Shown here: piece after piece, positions 32,901 to 41,291 of the stretch | Numbering within the stretch: the first letter of the stretch is position 1 | Layout of the letters: each line of letters starts with the position of its first letter | From: Pachyseris speciosa | Taxonomy: Eukaryota; Cnidaria; Anthozoa; Scleractinia; Pachyseridae | DNA length: 64,000 nt | NCBI GenBank assembly: GCA_016490735.1 | Contig: JAEMWC010000083.1 | Coordinates: 345,001-409,000, forward strand | Reading direction: 5' to 3' | Notes under the pieces: generated by a model | The model's database searches: none | Seen by the model: the letters and a program-made list of their open reading frames with translations, nothing else | Told to the model about the DNA's origin: nothing | Made by a program: the position numbers and the translations under genes

Positions 32901-34907
32901 TTGCGGCGGCGTGTGCGCTATTGTTCGCGGAGGTGAAGTTTTGCATAATTTAGTACACTCGCGGGACTTTTAAAATCGGTCAGCCGTGCTCCTCAACCTC
33001 AAATTCTGGGTGGCCAGAAGTTGCTTCGGAAAAATTCGGTTTCGATAGTACTTCTAGGCTTCGTACACCAGCGAAAGTTTTCACAAGCCTTCCTGAAACA
33101 TAGAAGTAACTTTTCCATATGCTGACGGTGAACTTTCGCGAATAGTTCATCGCATTATTCTACCTGAAGATCAGCTTCCATACGAAAGGACCTCAAAAAT
33201 TGCCTTTTTTCAAAGCATATGATTATGAGCTCGAGATTTCTATCGCGTGATAGCTGATGAGGGCGCAGCCCGAATCAGCTATCACGCATAGAAATCGAGA
33301 GCGAATAATCTAATTGTTTTAGTATAAATCTACTAGTCGTTCAAAACTAAACAAGTAAATTATCTAAATCTTCCTCGCATACACTTTGAAAACGCGAAGA
33401 AAGTGCCTCATTTTGTTGACAACCGCTACTCACTATCTATCACAGAATAGATAGCGAGTAGCGTAGCCAATCAGAGAACGGCATTCGCGATAGAACGCTA
33501 GTAGATTTATACTAAAACGGTTATAGAAACCATAGAAAACAAACTTTGGTATAAATTTGTTTATTGAACCCTCTTCTACGAAATCCGTATGCTGACAAGC
33601 AGCTACGGCAACTAGATTGTGTGTAAAACAGAAAAACGTAGGCGCAAGTAGGCGATTTGGAGCCATTTTCTTTATTGTTTCGCTCTCTTTTCTCGGAGGA
33701 CCTTTCAAATTTACCGCCGGAGTACGCAAAAAGTACCCGGATGTGTCGTGGCATTCTGTGCGATGTGACGTAGTAACAATTTATAGATAGTTGATAGATA
33801 GTAAAATGTCACAAATGTTCCTTTAATGCTTGCCGCACGAAAAGAAAGAAACAAAACATCAACGAAACAAACAATTATACAAATAATAACTTGATAAACT
33901 CAATTATTGTTGTTGTTGTTCCTTGCTATTTAATTGTCATCACTCTTAACATGATTAGTAAACAAACGGCAGTCCTTAGAGAAACACTACTCAAATAATT
34001 CGTCTCCTTGTCCTTGGTTTCTAGGGGCGGTATTCCTTATTTCTACGCTTTTTGAACAGGCCATATATGTAGTAAACACTGTCCATTGTTAGCACACTTA
34101 CGATTGGTTTCGTTTTCTAATTGAAATAAGATTGAGTGTTGGTGGTAATTTCCGTGCGAATGTGGAGCGGCTATGAGCGGCAAAAGAGCACCAAAATTCC
34201 TCTTTCAATCACGCCAATAACCATCAACCCGGCCTAGACCTTACCCTAATGTTAACTGCTAAACCAAACATTAAAACCTCATTCCGACCATAGGTTACTG
34301 ATGGCAACAGAAAACAATCGCGCTAGCTATGGAATAATGAATAGCTTTCTACAATTAAGCAATGTCTTAAAGAATATTGCATAGACTAACTTTTATTGAT
34401 GTCTTTCGCAGGTGTTCATGCTGACTCACAAATGCGCTTGCCTAAATGCTTGCTCAGTGGATCCAGGCGATCCATTGCCGCGTAAGTTAAGCAATGATCA
34501 GCCCTCTATTGTTTTCATGCGAAATGCGTTGCTCTAAAGCTTTTTAGTGGCCAGAAAGTCTACTCATAGGTCACAATGATAATGAAAGCAGTTCTACCCG
34601 ATAGCTAACTTGTGGATGTGACTGACAGCTACGTTCTCTTTTTACAGCTGACGACGATAACACGCTTAACCCACTGGCTGCTTTGGGAGCCATTTTGGTA
34701 ATTGTTGCATTATTGGTCATCTGGGGGCGTCTCAAGATGCGAAATAATGTTGATAATGAGAACGAAAGACAGCTTCTTGGTGATCAAGATAGCAGTAGAG
34801 AATACCAAAGCGTAGATGAGGTTATAAACCCAATCGAAGGAAGTGGCATCGAAATTTTCATAATGGGACTCAGCCACCGCCAGTACAGTGATGTCGAGCG
34901 TGTGTAA
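14911..34907 (+). CDS. MRH/ATG27-like type I membrane receptor, gene 2 (exon 4 missing or eroded)
   Basis: Exons: 14911-15086, 15260-15377, 21427-21542, 34413-34482 and 34648-34907, with phases 2,0,2,?,1 matching gene 3. Exon 1 gives a hydrophobic signal peptide ([18 protein letters not shown]) and NST; an acceptor at 14894 suggests a 5' UTR exon. Exon 2 has [13 protein letters not shown] and DCYGDDVA, exon 3 [15 protein letters not shown], exon 5 [13 protein letters not shown]. Exon 6 encodes the membrane helix ([16 protein letters not shown]) and a tail with NERQLL, YQSV and YSDV, candidate adaptor-binding signals. An exon 4 with the LKCD motif was not found. The only phase-compatible candidate is 29538-29595 ([19 protein letters not shown]), which lacks the cysteine. 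Without it the frame breaks, so this may be a pseudogene. Intron 3 contains a full-length LINE and many other repeats. Confidence 0.65.
15917..16370. repeat. Repeat region with TTAAACGGCC and GCGAGTTA motifs
   Basis: CTCTATTAAACGGCC occurs at about 15920 and again near 16180, followed by the related CTCTATTAAGCGGTC, which suggests the ends of one repeat of about 300 bp. From 16250 to 16350 the word GCGAGTT or a close variant recurs several times with irregular spacing. No coding frame is seen. Confidence 0.4.
16611..16742. repeat. Imperfect palindrome of GGATA/TATCC motifs (MITE-like)
   Basis: GGATAGCGCTATCTACCGGA, CACTATCCAGCGGATAA, CACTATCCACTGGATAG and TTATCCAGTGGATAG follow one another, and the outer ends GTGTTCGAACGTTGGATA and TATCCAGCCTTTTAACAC are loosely inverted. 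The unit folds on itself at several scales. Confidence 0.6.
17194..17462 (-). CDS. Possible terminal exon of an unrecognised gene
   Basis: On the - strand a pyrimidine-rich acceptor (CCTTTCTGTTGTAG) precedes an open frame of about 85 residues ending at a stop at 17194. It contains [20 protein letters not shown] and [20 protein letters not shown] do not recognise the protein and see no upstream exon. It could equally be a chance frame inside intron 3 of receptor gene 2. The rest of 16760-19380 shows no supported feature. Confidence 0.2.
19684..19926 (+). pseudogene. Decayed N-terminal part of a P2X7-C-like (acidic, Ser-rich) protein
   Basis: [20 protein letters not shown] opens the frame, which reaches a stop after VEYNF. 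A second frame then continues with [20 protein letters not shown] and [10 protein letters not shown] before another stop. The Ser/Asp-rich start followed by ADEEWL and an acidic helix resembles the N-terminus of the expanded P2X7-C-terminal-like protein family of corals; this is recalled, not searched. The expected WCxCGxC zinc-binding domain is not seen downstream. Confidence 0.35.
20100..20370 (-). pseudogene. Frameshifted THAP-like DNA-binding domain relic
   Basis: On the - strand one frame gives [20 protein letters not shown] and NWVDVVKIK, and the adjacent frame gives [12 protein letters not shown]. Together these follow the order of a THAP zinc finger: short loop, Trp in WxxxVxxK, then W.PTKYSxxC. 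The leading CxxC cannot be read cleanly. THAP domains are typical of P-element transposases and of genes derived from them. The relic points towards the decayed + strand frame at 19684. Confidence 0.4.
20761..20813. repeat. (ACAT)n microsatellite
   Basis: About thirteen uninterrupted copies of the tetranucleotide. The following 600 bp up to exon 3 of receptor gene 2 contain no other supported feature. Confidence 0.9.
22690..23035. repeat. Repeat with recurrent GGGCTTATA motifs
   Basis: GGGGCTTATA, GGGCTTATAC, GGGGCTTATATCCGG and related words recur about seven times. The ends CCGTAAACGTCCGCTTATA and CCTATAACGGGAAGTTTACGG are roughly inverted. Likely a MITE-like element; family unknown. Confidence 0.5.
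23339..24253 (+). CDS. LINE ORF1 protein (coiled coil plus RNA-binding-like domain)
   Basis: An intact 304-codon frame. The N-terminus is basic then Ser-rich. Residues about 60-140 form a heptad-like coiled coil ([20 protein letters not shown]). Next comes [19 protein letters not shown], which matches the start of the RRM-like domain in L1-type ORF1 proteins (YSRRNNLRI.GIP), followed by [14 protein letters not shown] and a basic C-terminal segment. Proteins of this type trimerise and coat the LINE RNA as chaperones before target-primed reverse transcription. The ATG is the first after the 5' UTR, and the ORF2 start follows 380 bp downstream. Confidence 0.85.
   Translation: MTGKLAKKNKRGERGSIETEELSSSKRLNMADAELQLDDASSSNSAAAITDEHEPTRADLKEVLIDIQINVNNILRDNINIREEVVALRTTIQQQQEELTKLKPLILTLQQELEDARRKTDEQEEISQLYDLQDSLEQYTRKNSLEIHGIPENVYSSTEEAVLEVAKALNVEVRPDDIEISHHLKGGVGAKPIIVKFVSHKKKAELYKQRTKLRNTSLSVVFPESSAASIVSSKGIYINENLTSFRRELLKEANKKRKNNIISSAWTIDGKVFVKISPASRPIRIYDKNNLEDLQELINFRYLY
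24634..28807 (+). pseudogene. LINE ORF2 (AP endonuclease + reverse transcriptase), interrupted
   Basis: ORF2 starts at MDLKIASL and continues with [10 protein letters not shown] after the MITE, giving the apurinic-endonuclease opening [20 protein letters not shown] and [12 protein letters not shown] follow. The segment that should hold the catalytic GDFN is deleted near 25430, where the frame resumes with [10 protein letters not shown]. The reverse transcriptase begins with [13 protein letters not shown], is shifted near 26570 by loss of a few residues (WRPI expected), then has motif A ([13 protein letters not shown]), motif B ([13 protein letters not shown]), motif C ([10 protein letters not shown]) and a C-terminal zinc knuckle ([18 protein letters not shown]). 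The catalytic aspartates are intact. The clade, Tx1/L1-like, is inferred from these motifs. Loss of the endonuclease core makes autonomous movement unlikely. Confidence 0.85.
24656..25099. mobile_element. TTAA-flanked MITE (piggyBac-type) inside LINE ORF2
   Basis: TTAA occurs at 24656-24659 and 25096-25099. Between them lie 436 bp with inverted repeats of about 200 bp starting AGTGCATATCACCCCAAAAT and ending with its complement, around a spacer of about 30 bp. TTAA duplication and long inverted ends are typical of piggyBac-derived MITEs. Removing the element with one TTAA rejoins the LINE frame exactly (ASL-NVRGI), so it arrived after the LINE and took nothing away. Confidence 0.9.
30076..30260. 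repeat. Near-perfect palindrome, about 185 bp (MITE-like)
   Basis: ACAAATAAAGAAGCCTCGCC at the left is mirrored by GGCGAGGCTTCTTTATTTGT at the right. The arms of about 85 bp continue through GCGGATAGAGCAC and GTGCTCTATCCGC, with a loop near 30163-30175. No coding content. Confidence 0.75.
30361..31553. repeat. Direct repeats CTGTACTCTGATAARGTACGCT bracketing a 1.2-kb repeat-rich segment
   Basis: ATCTGTACTCTGATAAGGTA at 30365 recurs as ATCTGTACTCTGATAAAGTA near 31529, both followed within 15 bp by ACCAATCA. The segment between them holds most of the dispersed repeat at 30620-31230 and a palindrome at 31226-31335. It may be one composite element or two related insertions. Confidence 0.4.
30620..31230 (+). 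repeat. Dispersed repeat, copy 1 (inverted copy at 62594-63260)
   Basis: The reverse complement of 62594-63260 matches in order: AAAACTTGGATCGA, TCAACGC(C/T)TCAAGGGCTTT, GAGTAGCTCAAACTC, CACTCGTTTTGGACGCAAA, GGCTGACTGTTTTTCGAC and GAGTCCTCGTGAAATT. Similarity is interrupted by many small changes. No open frame spans it; family unknown. Confidence 0.6.
32240..32893 (-). pseudogene. Unrecognised protein-coding relic with two in-frame stops and coiled-coil C-terminus
   Basis: On the - strand an open frame of 180 codons starts at 32893. It includes [20 protein letters not shown] and EEYTVKK-like basic stretches (observed [19 protein letters not shown]), and stops after NYWAGI. The same frame continues meaningfully past the stop with [20 protein letters not shown] and QEELVS, a second stop, then [10 protein letters not shown]. 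Two stops inside one continuing frame indicate a decayed gene or transposon protein. I do not recognise the family. It lies antisense in the last large intron of receptor gene 2. Confidence 0.45.
33232..33526. repeat. Two adjacent hairpin elements
   Basis: At 33232-33302 the arms ATTTCTATCGCGTGATAGCTGAT and their complement enclose a GAGGGCGCAGCCCGA loop. At 33311-33526 the inverted ends GTTTTAGTATAAATCTACTAG and CTAGTAGATTTATACTAAAAC enclose further short inverted pieces (TCTATCACAGAATAGATAG). Both look like MITE relics. From 33527 to 34412 nothing else is supported. Confidence 0.55.
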
Positions 34908-35869
34908 TGATATCGAAGTTGTTAAGAAGGACAATTTTAACAAATTAAGTGCACTGTATTCGGCATCACATTCTCCCAGCAAAACCTGACCTTCTACTGC
35001 GGCAACAAGGACTTTTCGACGGCTCATGATACGCCAGTTGGAGGTTTTTGATGAGACAAAGACTTGACCGCAACGAAGTGAAAATCAGGCAAGTACAATT
35101 GCATTCGACTCCACTGTACGAACTTTATTTTGTCATGTGAATGCTTTTTAAGGTTGTAGACTACTTTGTATTCCTTTAATCTGGTCTAGCGCAGTCACTT
35201 TGGTTGCTTATAAGAACATGTGAACGTTTGAACTAATCTGTAGTTGTACTAAATCCAGGACTAAAGATTAACGCACACAACTGTCAAAGTTGTTGGACTA
35301 CATTAGGCCTACAAATTATTTATCCTAAAATTCATGTTGTTAGGAAGGTTGTTTTCGCAAAATTTATGCCATCTTATCGCATTCCAAAATAAGAGAAAGA
35401 TTTTTTTAAGTTTTTAAAATAATTAGCACTGGTATTACCACCTATATAAACTGTAAACAAGGCCGTGTACCACTTGTCAACAAAAACCGAAAATTCTGCT
35501 TGGCAATTCAAATGGTACACATCACTCCACGGGAAAGTTTTCGATGGAAATCCTCAGACGTATTCCTCTTTTTCCATTCTAACCGAAATTACCGGAACCT
35601 TTCTGTGCCTTTCATCAAACCATGCTTGTCCCGGTCCGATATCCTCGCACTTTTCGATCGCTTTGACGGGAAAAGCCCTTATCATAGGCAGGGTTCCATT
35701 CCTCCCGGCTTTTTGTGCAAATGAAAAACGTACTTGGACTAGCCAAACCTCTTTGACAGGGAAAGCCTGTAGACTACTAATACTTCCGCTGCTGCTACTA
35801 GTACTACTGCTACTATTACTACTACTACCACCACCACCACTATACAGTCATCATTGCTAATAATAATAT

Positions 35870-36050
35870 TGACGAGAGAATAAATATATGAAAATCATAT
35901 ATTTTCACTGCGGATTAAAGAATGAATATGTGAAGATCATCGCAGTTATGAACACTACTAAAGCGGTGGTAAAAAAGTCAGGTTTGTACCCGCAAGCCAG
36001 CTTAGTTAGTATTCATATCTGCGATGATCATTCACATATTCAATAATAGC
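35870..36050. repeat. Foldback relic of the tRNA-SINE family
   Basis: The left piece GATCATCGCAGTTATGAACA is mirrored by TATTCATATCTGCGATGATC on the right. The tRNA module has been reduced to CAGGTTTGTACCCGCAAGCC. A CTA/CCA trinucleotide run precedes it at 35785-35842. Confidence 0.5.
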
Positions 36051-36208
36051 AATCCTAATGATAATCAATTATGTAGAATGTAGAATGATGTTTCGATGAG
36101 TTCGTATCATCATCTTTAAATTCATCAAACTGTTAATGCAGGTTCGTTATGTAATAAAGTATGTGCTAAAAAAAAAATTTTAATTTAGTTGCATATAATT
36201 AAACAGCC

Positions 36209-36258
36209 TTATCACCCTCTGCACGTCACATTGCCAATGTGATGCGTGCAGAGGGTGA
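36209..36258. repeat. Short perfect hairpin
   Basis: TTATCACCCTCTGCACG and its mirror CGTGCAGAGGGTGATAA flank a nested TCACATTG/CAATGTGA pair. No pyrimidine run or gene end nearby suggests a specific role. Confidence 0.6.
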
Positions 36259-36374
36259 TAATTGTCAAGTAAATAGTTTTGCTTTAAATGGTCAGACCAA
36301 GTATTCAGTTTTGGCTTAAAGTGGTACTACGATCAGAAAATCACTTGTGTTTTTTCTTGAAATTTCGAAAGTGT

Positions 36375-36905
36375 GCTTGCTTAACACCCGACTCGCGAAA
36401 TTTCAAGTGTTTGCCAATAACAGGATGCTTGTGTTCATCAATGCGATGAAAAAGGTGTCGGCGCGTGTAGTCTACATAATGTGCATCGGACGGATTACAT
36501 TCGAATTGGTAGACAACGCATTTGTTGATTAATATGCGGTGGCTTGACTTCTGTCACTTTGATCTCATCAGCAATTTTCTTGCTTGTAAACACTGGGCAT
36601 AGATCCCTGTTTATTTTCTTTCCAAGCTCAGAAATCTGTCTTCGTAAATACAGCGTGGGCTGATCGCTTATCTTTGAACGGCAAAACTAATGCAGACGGA
36701 CGTCATCACTAACTTGCTCTTGGCGGTCTTGTGACTCAATGAATCTTGTGATGGTTGAATTGATGAGCTTCTCGGGGTGTTTAAGTCTAAGATCTTTTTC
36801 AGGTTGTCGCATTCTTTAACAAATGGATCGGGTGAGGTTGAGAGATGATGAGCATGATTTAACATAGTCATACGAAGGGATCGTTTGTACCGGCTATCAA
36901 AGTGG
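36375..36905 (-). mobile_element. Penelope-like retroelement fragment (GIY-YIG endonuclease end)
   Basis: On the - strand, fragments in two or three frames give YKRSLRMTMLNHAHHLS, ECDNLKKIL, EKLINSTITRFIES, then LGKKINRDLCPVFTSKKIAD and KPPHINQQM. The zinc-finger/GIY-YIG segment follows: CVVYQFECNPSDAHYVDYTR and HLFHRIDEHKHPVIGKHL. The order matches the C-terminal part of Penelope-like reverse transcriptases, where VYxFxCxxCxxxYVGxTxR is the GIY-YIG core. Here the second Cys and the Gly of YVGYT are replaced, and there are frameshifts, so it is inactive. No reverse transcriptase domain is present. Confidence 0.75.
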
Positions 36906-36920
36906 CTGTGATAATGGAGA

Positions 36921-38894
36921 ACAAGAGGCTACAATTAGCCTAAACTCGGGCTTGCAAAAAACAGTATTGTATCCGTAATTTAGCGCTAAACAAAAGAATA
37001 GAGAGAAGTCTGGCTTTCTTACATCGGACGCATTGCGCTGATCGTGACTAAAACACCACACGAGTACTACGAGGAACACACGAGCAACATACCAGTACAT
37101 ACGAGTGACATACGGGTACATACAGATACATTCGAGTAACATACAAGTAACATACGAATACATACGAGTAACACACAGGTAACATACGAATACATACGAG
37201 TAACACACAAATAACATACGGTCAAATGTGGGCCTGAATACGCATGAAATTTACAAAGTAAAATACAAGAAACTGGATCTTTCTCCGAAATCTTTGGTTT
37301 GTTTTTATACAGCTTGGTGTAAAATCCTGAAATTTCGGTAAGGACTTTTCGTTTCAGAAGGAACGGTACGTGTTGTTTACCATTTGCCTAAAATTTCCGG
37401 ATTGTTGGGCTCGCTGACTGGATAGATTACGCTCGGCCAAAAGCCAAGAGGACTGAAACTAGTACGAAAAATAGAAACTTGTATTTTTTCTCAACAAACT
37501 GATCGCATCACCCCCCCCCCCCTCCCCCACTCCCACCACACACGCAAATACACACACCCTCAAATGTACGTTTTCTCAACACTACACCCTTGCTTTAATA
37601 AATACATCGAGCAATAAAAAACAAATCAAAGATTTCGGAGGAAGAGCCAATTTCTTGACTCAGGGACAACTGAGAATCCCATCAAGCCCCACCCCCCCCC
37701 ATCCCCCTTTCCCCCCCTCCTTCCCCCATCCCCATCACATAGATCACAAAGATTTCGGGGAAAGATCCAATTTCTTGTTTTTTTACTTTGTAGATTTCAT
37801 GCGTATTACCCACGTTTGACCGTATGTTACCTGTGTGTTACTCGTATGTATTCGTATGTTACCTGTGTGTTACTCGTATGTATGTGTATGTACCCGTATG
37901 TCACTCGTATGTACTCGTATGTTACTCGTGTGTTACTCTTAGTACTCGTGTGGTGTTTTAGTCACGATCGCATTGCGCTTAGCTTGTGTTGGAGTCTATT
38001 TCTTTGCAGTGTATATCCGTAGACCCCTATCAGATCACCATAATATCCCTTTAAAATTACAAAATTGCTTTACAGCTCAACTATTGAGAACAATTAAAAT
38101 AACACTTGTAAAAAATATTTATAAAAGAAGAAGAAAAGAGCGATAGGTGCCACTAGTAGAAGTTGAACCCGGGTTGTTTACATTAGGGGCAGTAACAATG
38201 ACCTCTAGACTACTGAGGTTCAACATAGGTAATGAGGTAAAAATAGGTTATTTATTGCAAAAAAACTAAGCACACTTCAATATTTCTGCTAAGTGTTTGA
38301 GAAAGGAAACGCTTATCAAACTATGTAGGATTTTTTCGCTTACACGTTAATGGAGCCTCGGTGAAATGTGTGGAGAAAAATAATCCGTTTACAAATACGT
38401 CATTTGAAACATAAGAAGAGAGTAAGGTTTCTGAGGTCAGTTTCAGGTCACGCAAGTAAAAACTAAAATCGCTTATCATTCAAAAACTAATGTCCAGAAA
38501 TTTAGATATTGTGGTAAAATAGTAAATAAACTACTTGTTAAAGTGTCAGGGGTGTATGATATCCCGTACTTGAGTTATTCAACAAAATGTGCCACTCAAA
38601 ATTAGATTAGTATGGAGCCGCCACGGGGAAACACGGCAGTCTAATTCAAAACATATGGAGTTCAGTTTGGTCGTGTTAAAAGTATTCTTCTCGCTGTTGA
38701 ACTTGCAAACATTCGTATAGACACTTCTCTCAACATATTAGTCGTTCAGACTTAAAGGACACAAGGTGAATCGACGTTTTTCGATACGTGACAACAGGCA
38801 TCATTCTTGCTGTTGTGAGTTGTTATTTATAGTTCGCGCGCTTGCGCAGAAACGCCGGAAGTGCCTTTTACGGATGAAATACGACGACGAAAAA
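36921..38894. repeat. Duplicated block, copy B (downstream of receptor gene 2)
   Basis: Counterpart of 10728-12313, interrupted at 37040-37969 by a foldback transposon that copy A lacks. The matching landmarks occur in the same order and orientation, ending with GCGCAGAAACGCCGGAAGTG at 38845-38864. Copy A has in turn a foldback insertion and an internal duplication not seen here. Confidence 0.6.
37029..37979. mobile_element. Mutator-like foldback element with 11-bp target duplication
   Basis: CGCATTGCGCT flanks the element at 37029-37039 and 37969-37979. The inverted arms of roughly 240 bp begin GATCGTGACTAAAACACCAC and are packed with variants of the 10-mer TTACTCGTATG, a minisatellite-like pattern. 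The interior has long C runs (37511-37530, 37688-37735) and duplicated AAGATTTCGG pieces. Very long inverted ends with a 9-11 bp duplication point to the Mutator superfamily. No transposase is encoded. Confidence 0.75.
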
Positions 38895-38940
38895 TGAAGC
38901 CCATTTTAAACCTCGGGCTTTTTACTAGCCCGAGTAAAGA

Positions 38941-39100
38941 GGCCTTGGCGCAGTGATGACAGCGCTCGCCTTCCACCAATGTGACCCGAGTTTGATTCCC
39001 GCACTCGGCGTCACAAGTGGGCTGAGTTTGTTGGTTCTCTACTCCGCTACGAAAGGTTTTTTCCGAGAGATAAATGCTTAGTCATGAGATCAAGGTTTGC
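38941..39100 (+). repeat. tRNA-derived SINE (truncated)
   Basis: GGCCTTGGCGCAGTGATGAC carries a polymerase III A box and GAGTTTGATTCCCG a B box 30 bp on, followed by the tail GGCTGAGTTTGTTGGTTCTC. This head-and-tail order is that of a common invertebrate SINE. A hairpin (CTCGGGCT/AGCCCGAG) sits immediately upstream. From 39105 to 39700 nothing else is supported. Confidence 0.65.
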
Positions 39101-39699
39101 TCTCATTAAGGAATTTTGATTTCCAAAGCAGATTTTGAATTAAAGAATTGACAGTAAAGATGTGTGTTTTTAGCTTTGCTCCAGGCGCAAAAAAGGGCCA
39201 TTTTGGTGGGGAAGTTTTGCTTGAAAATAAATAATGATGTGCAACGGGACACGAAGGTTATTCTCAGTGTCTTGGCTCTTAAAAGCCTAAAACAGTTACT
39301 GGTTGACAATATAAACAGACCATAATAATCATGTCTCTAAATTTGAGAGCGTGGACAGTCTTAAAAGCGGTAGGCCTGTCTGTCGTACAAATTCTTATGA
39401 TTGGGACTTAAAGGGTTAAAGACCCCCGTAAGGTGGGGTTCCACGTGAATTGAAGTGGCATTTTAAATAGTTTAAAGAATAAATTTAAATATTCAAAAAA
39501 ATTGTTTTGAAACACCACCAGATAGTTGGCACCCCACAAGGGCAATCCAGGTTGGTGGAGAACTGTTGGGTACCCATCTACCAATTTCCAACTTCAAATT
39601 CCAATTTTAAACCTTCATTAAATCTTTAATATTTCCTATTTTCCTAAATTAAACTAATCACTGTTTCACAGTATTACTTCCTACTATTACGAAGATCAT

Positions 39700-41251
39700 C
39701 AACCTGTCCTTATCCACTGGTACTATGCCTGATGCTCTGAAGGTTACTATACTATCCCCCATGCTGAAGAAATCCGACGCTGACTTTGAACAGTTTCAAA
39801 ATTTTCGTCCGATCTCGAACTTAAAAGTAGTATCAAAGCTTGTTGAAAAGGCAGCTGCCACACAAATCACAGATCACGTCATGTCGCACCACCTGGATGA
39901 GGTGTTCCAGTCGGCATACAAGAACTTCCACTCCACTGAGACAGCTTTAGTGAGGGTCCAGAACGACATCTTGTGTGCAATGGACAATAACAAGGCTGTC
40001 ATACTTCTTTTATTGGATTTGTCCGCCGCCTTCGACACAGTAGATCACTCGATATTGCTGTCAAGACTGCATGATCGTTTTGGTGTCAAGGGTACTGTAC
40101 TTGCATGGTTTAAATCCTACTTGACGTCGCGTAAGCAGTTCGTACAAGTCAATGACTACAAGTCAACACAGCGCTCTTTGGAACGCGGTATACCTCAGGG
40201 ATCTGTTCTGGGCCCTCTTCACTATCTCCTATACACATCACCTATTGCCGACATCATTAAGCTCCACAAGTTACGGTATCATCTCTACGCTGATCATACC
40301 CAACTGTATACATCTTTTCAAACTGACTGTAGCTTTGATCTCTCACTGGCCAAGCGTCGTGTTGAATGCTGTGTCACTGATCTTGGACTTAAACTTAATC
40401 AGGAGAAAACTGAACTTGTCCTCATAACCTCACAATTTCGTTCCAGGCCCGCCCTGGAGTTCATCCAAGTGGGCGATGAGAAGATTCAACCCAAATCTTC
40501 TGCCCGGAATCTAGGGGTTACTATCGATCATTGTCTTAACTTAACGGAACATGTTAAAAAAAATCTGTGTCTCCTGCCACTACCACTTAAGGAACATTGC
40601 CAATATTAGGAAGTACGTAAGAGAAGATACCTCTGAAATTTTAGTACACGCGTTCATTAGCTCTAAACTGGATAATTGTAACTCCTTGTTATATGGACTT
40701 CCCAAACACCTGTTAAATAAGCTAAGATTAATACAAAATACTGCTGCACGCATTGTTACGTTAACTAAGCGCTTTGACCATATTACTCCTATCATGTTTA
40801 AACTTCACTGGCTACCGTTAAACTATCGCATACATTTTAAAATATTGCTTTCAGTGTACAAGTGCCTTAATGGCTTGGCACCAACTTACCTGTCTGAACT
40901 TTTACACTACCATAATAGCCCACGTTTACTTCGTTCTAGTTCTCAGAATCTTTTAGCTGTGCCTAAATCCAGGCTAAAGACGTATGGTAATAGAGCTTTT
41001 TCTCTAGTTGCTCCTAGGCTATGGAATCAATTGGCTCTTGAACTCAGGAATGTTACCACTGTTGACCAGTTTATGACGCAGTTGAAGACATATTTATTTA
41101 AATTTGCCTATGATGTATAGTTATTAGTAGTTTAGTTAATTTCATCATAATAGTTATTAGGTTTGTATTTTATAGTTTTACCATTGTTGTACAGCGCTTT
41201 GAGCAATTAGTGGACACAGCGCTCTATAAATGATTATTATTATTGTTATTA

Positions 41252-41291
<40 letters not shown>
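39700..41291 (+). mobile_element. CR1/L2-like LINE, 5'-truncated
   Basis: Only the reverse transcriptase half and 3' end are present. The frame runs 39725-40609 and, after a frameshift, 40551-41120. Motifs: NFRPISNLKVVSKLVEK, LDLSAAFDTVDHSIL (motif A), RGIPQGSVLGPLHYLL (motif B), HLYADHTQLY (motif C), and the C-terminal ARIVTLTKRFDHITPI and RAFSLVAPRLWNQLALE typical of CR1/L2 elements. The 3' end GCGCTCTATAAATG followed by an ATT repeat (41231-41291) is the usual tail of this clade. Motif C reads YADH, so the second catalytic aspartate is lost. Confidence 0.88.
39725..41120 (+). pseudogene. CR1/L2 reverse transcriptase remnant (frameshifted)
   Basis: About 465 codons in two overlapping frames joined by a one-base shift near 40558 in an A run (AAAAAAA). 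The endonuclease domain and start of the ORF are absent. The polymerase could not work because motif C is YADH instead of YADD. Its position between receptor genes 2 and 3 has no obvious meaning. Confidence 0.85.

Noticed and set aside
33253..33290. CTGATGAGGGCGCAGCCCGAA looks like a hammerhead core (CUGAUGA, stem II, GAA).
   Set aside because: The base after GAA is T instead of A, there is no GUC cleavage site, and the piece is simply the loop of a larger perfect hairpin.
35465..35860. A 131-codon open frame ending in runs of Leu and Pro.
   Set aside because: The C-terminus is a translated CTA/CCA microsatellite, and the rest shows no domain.
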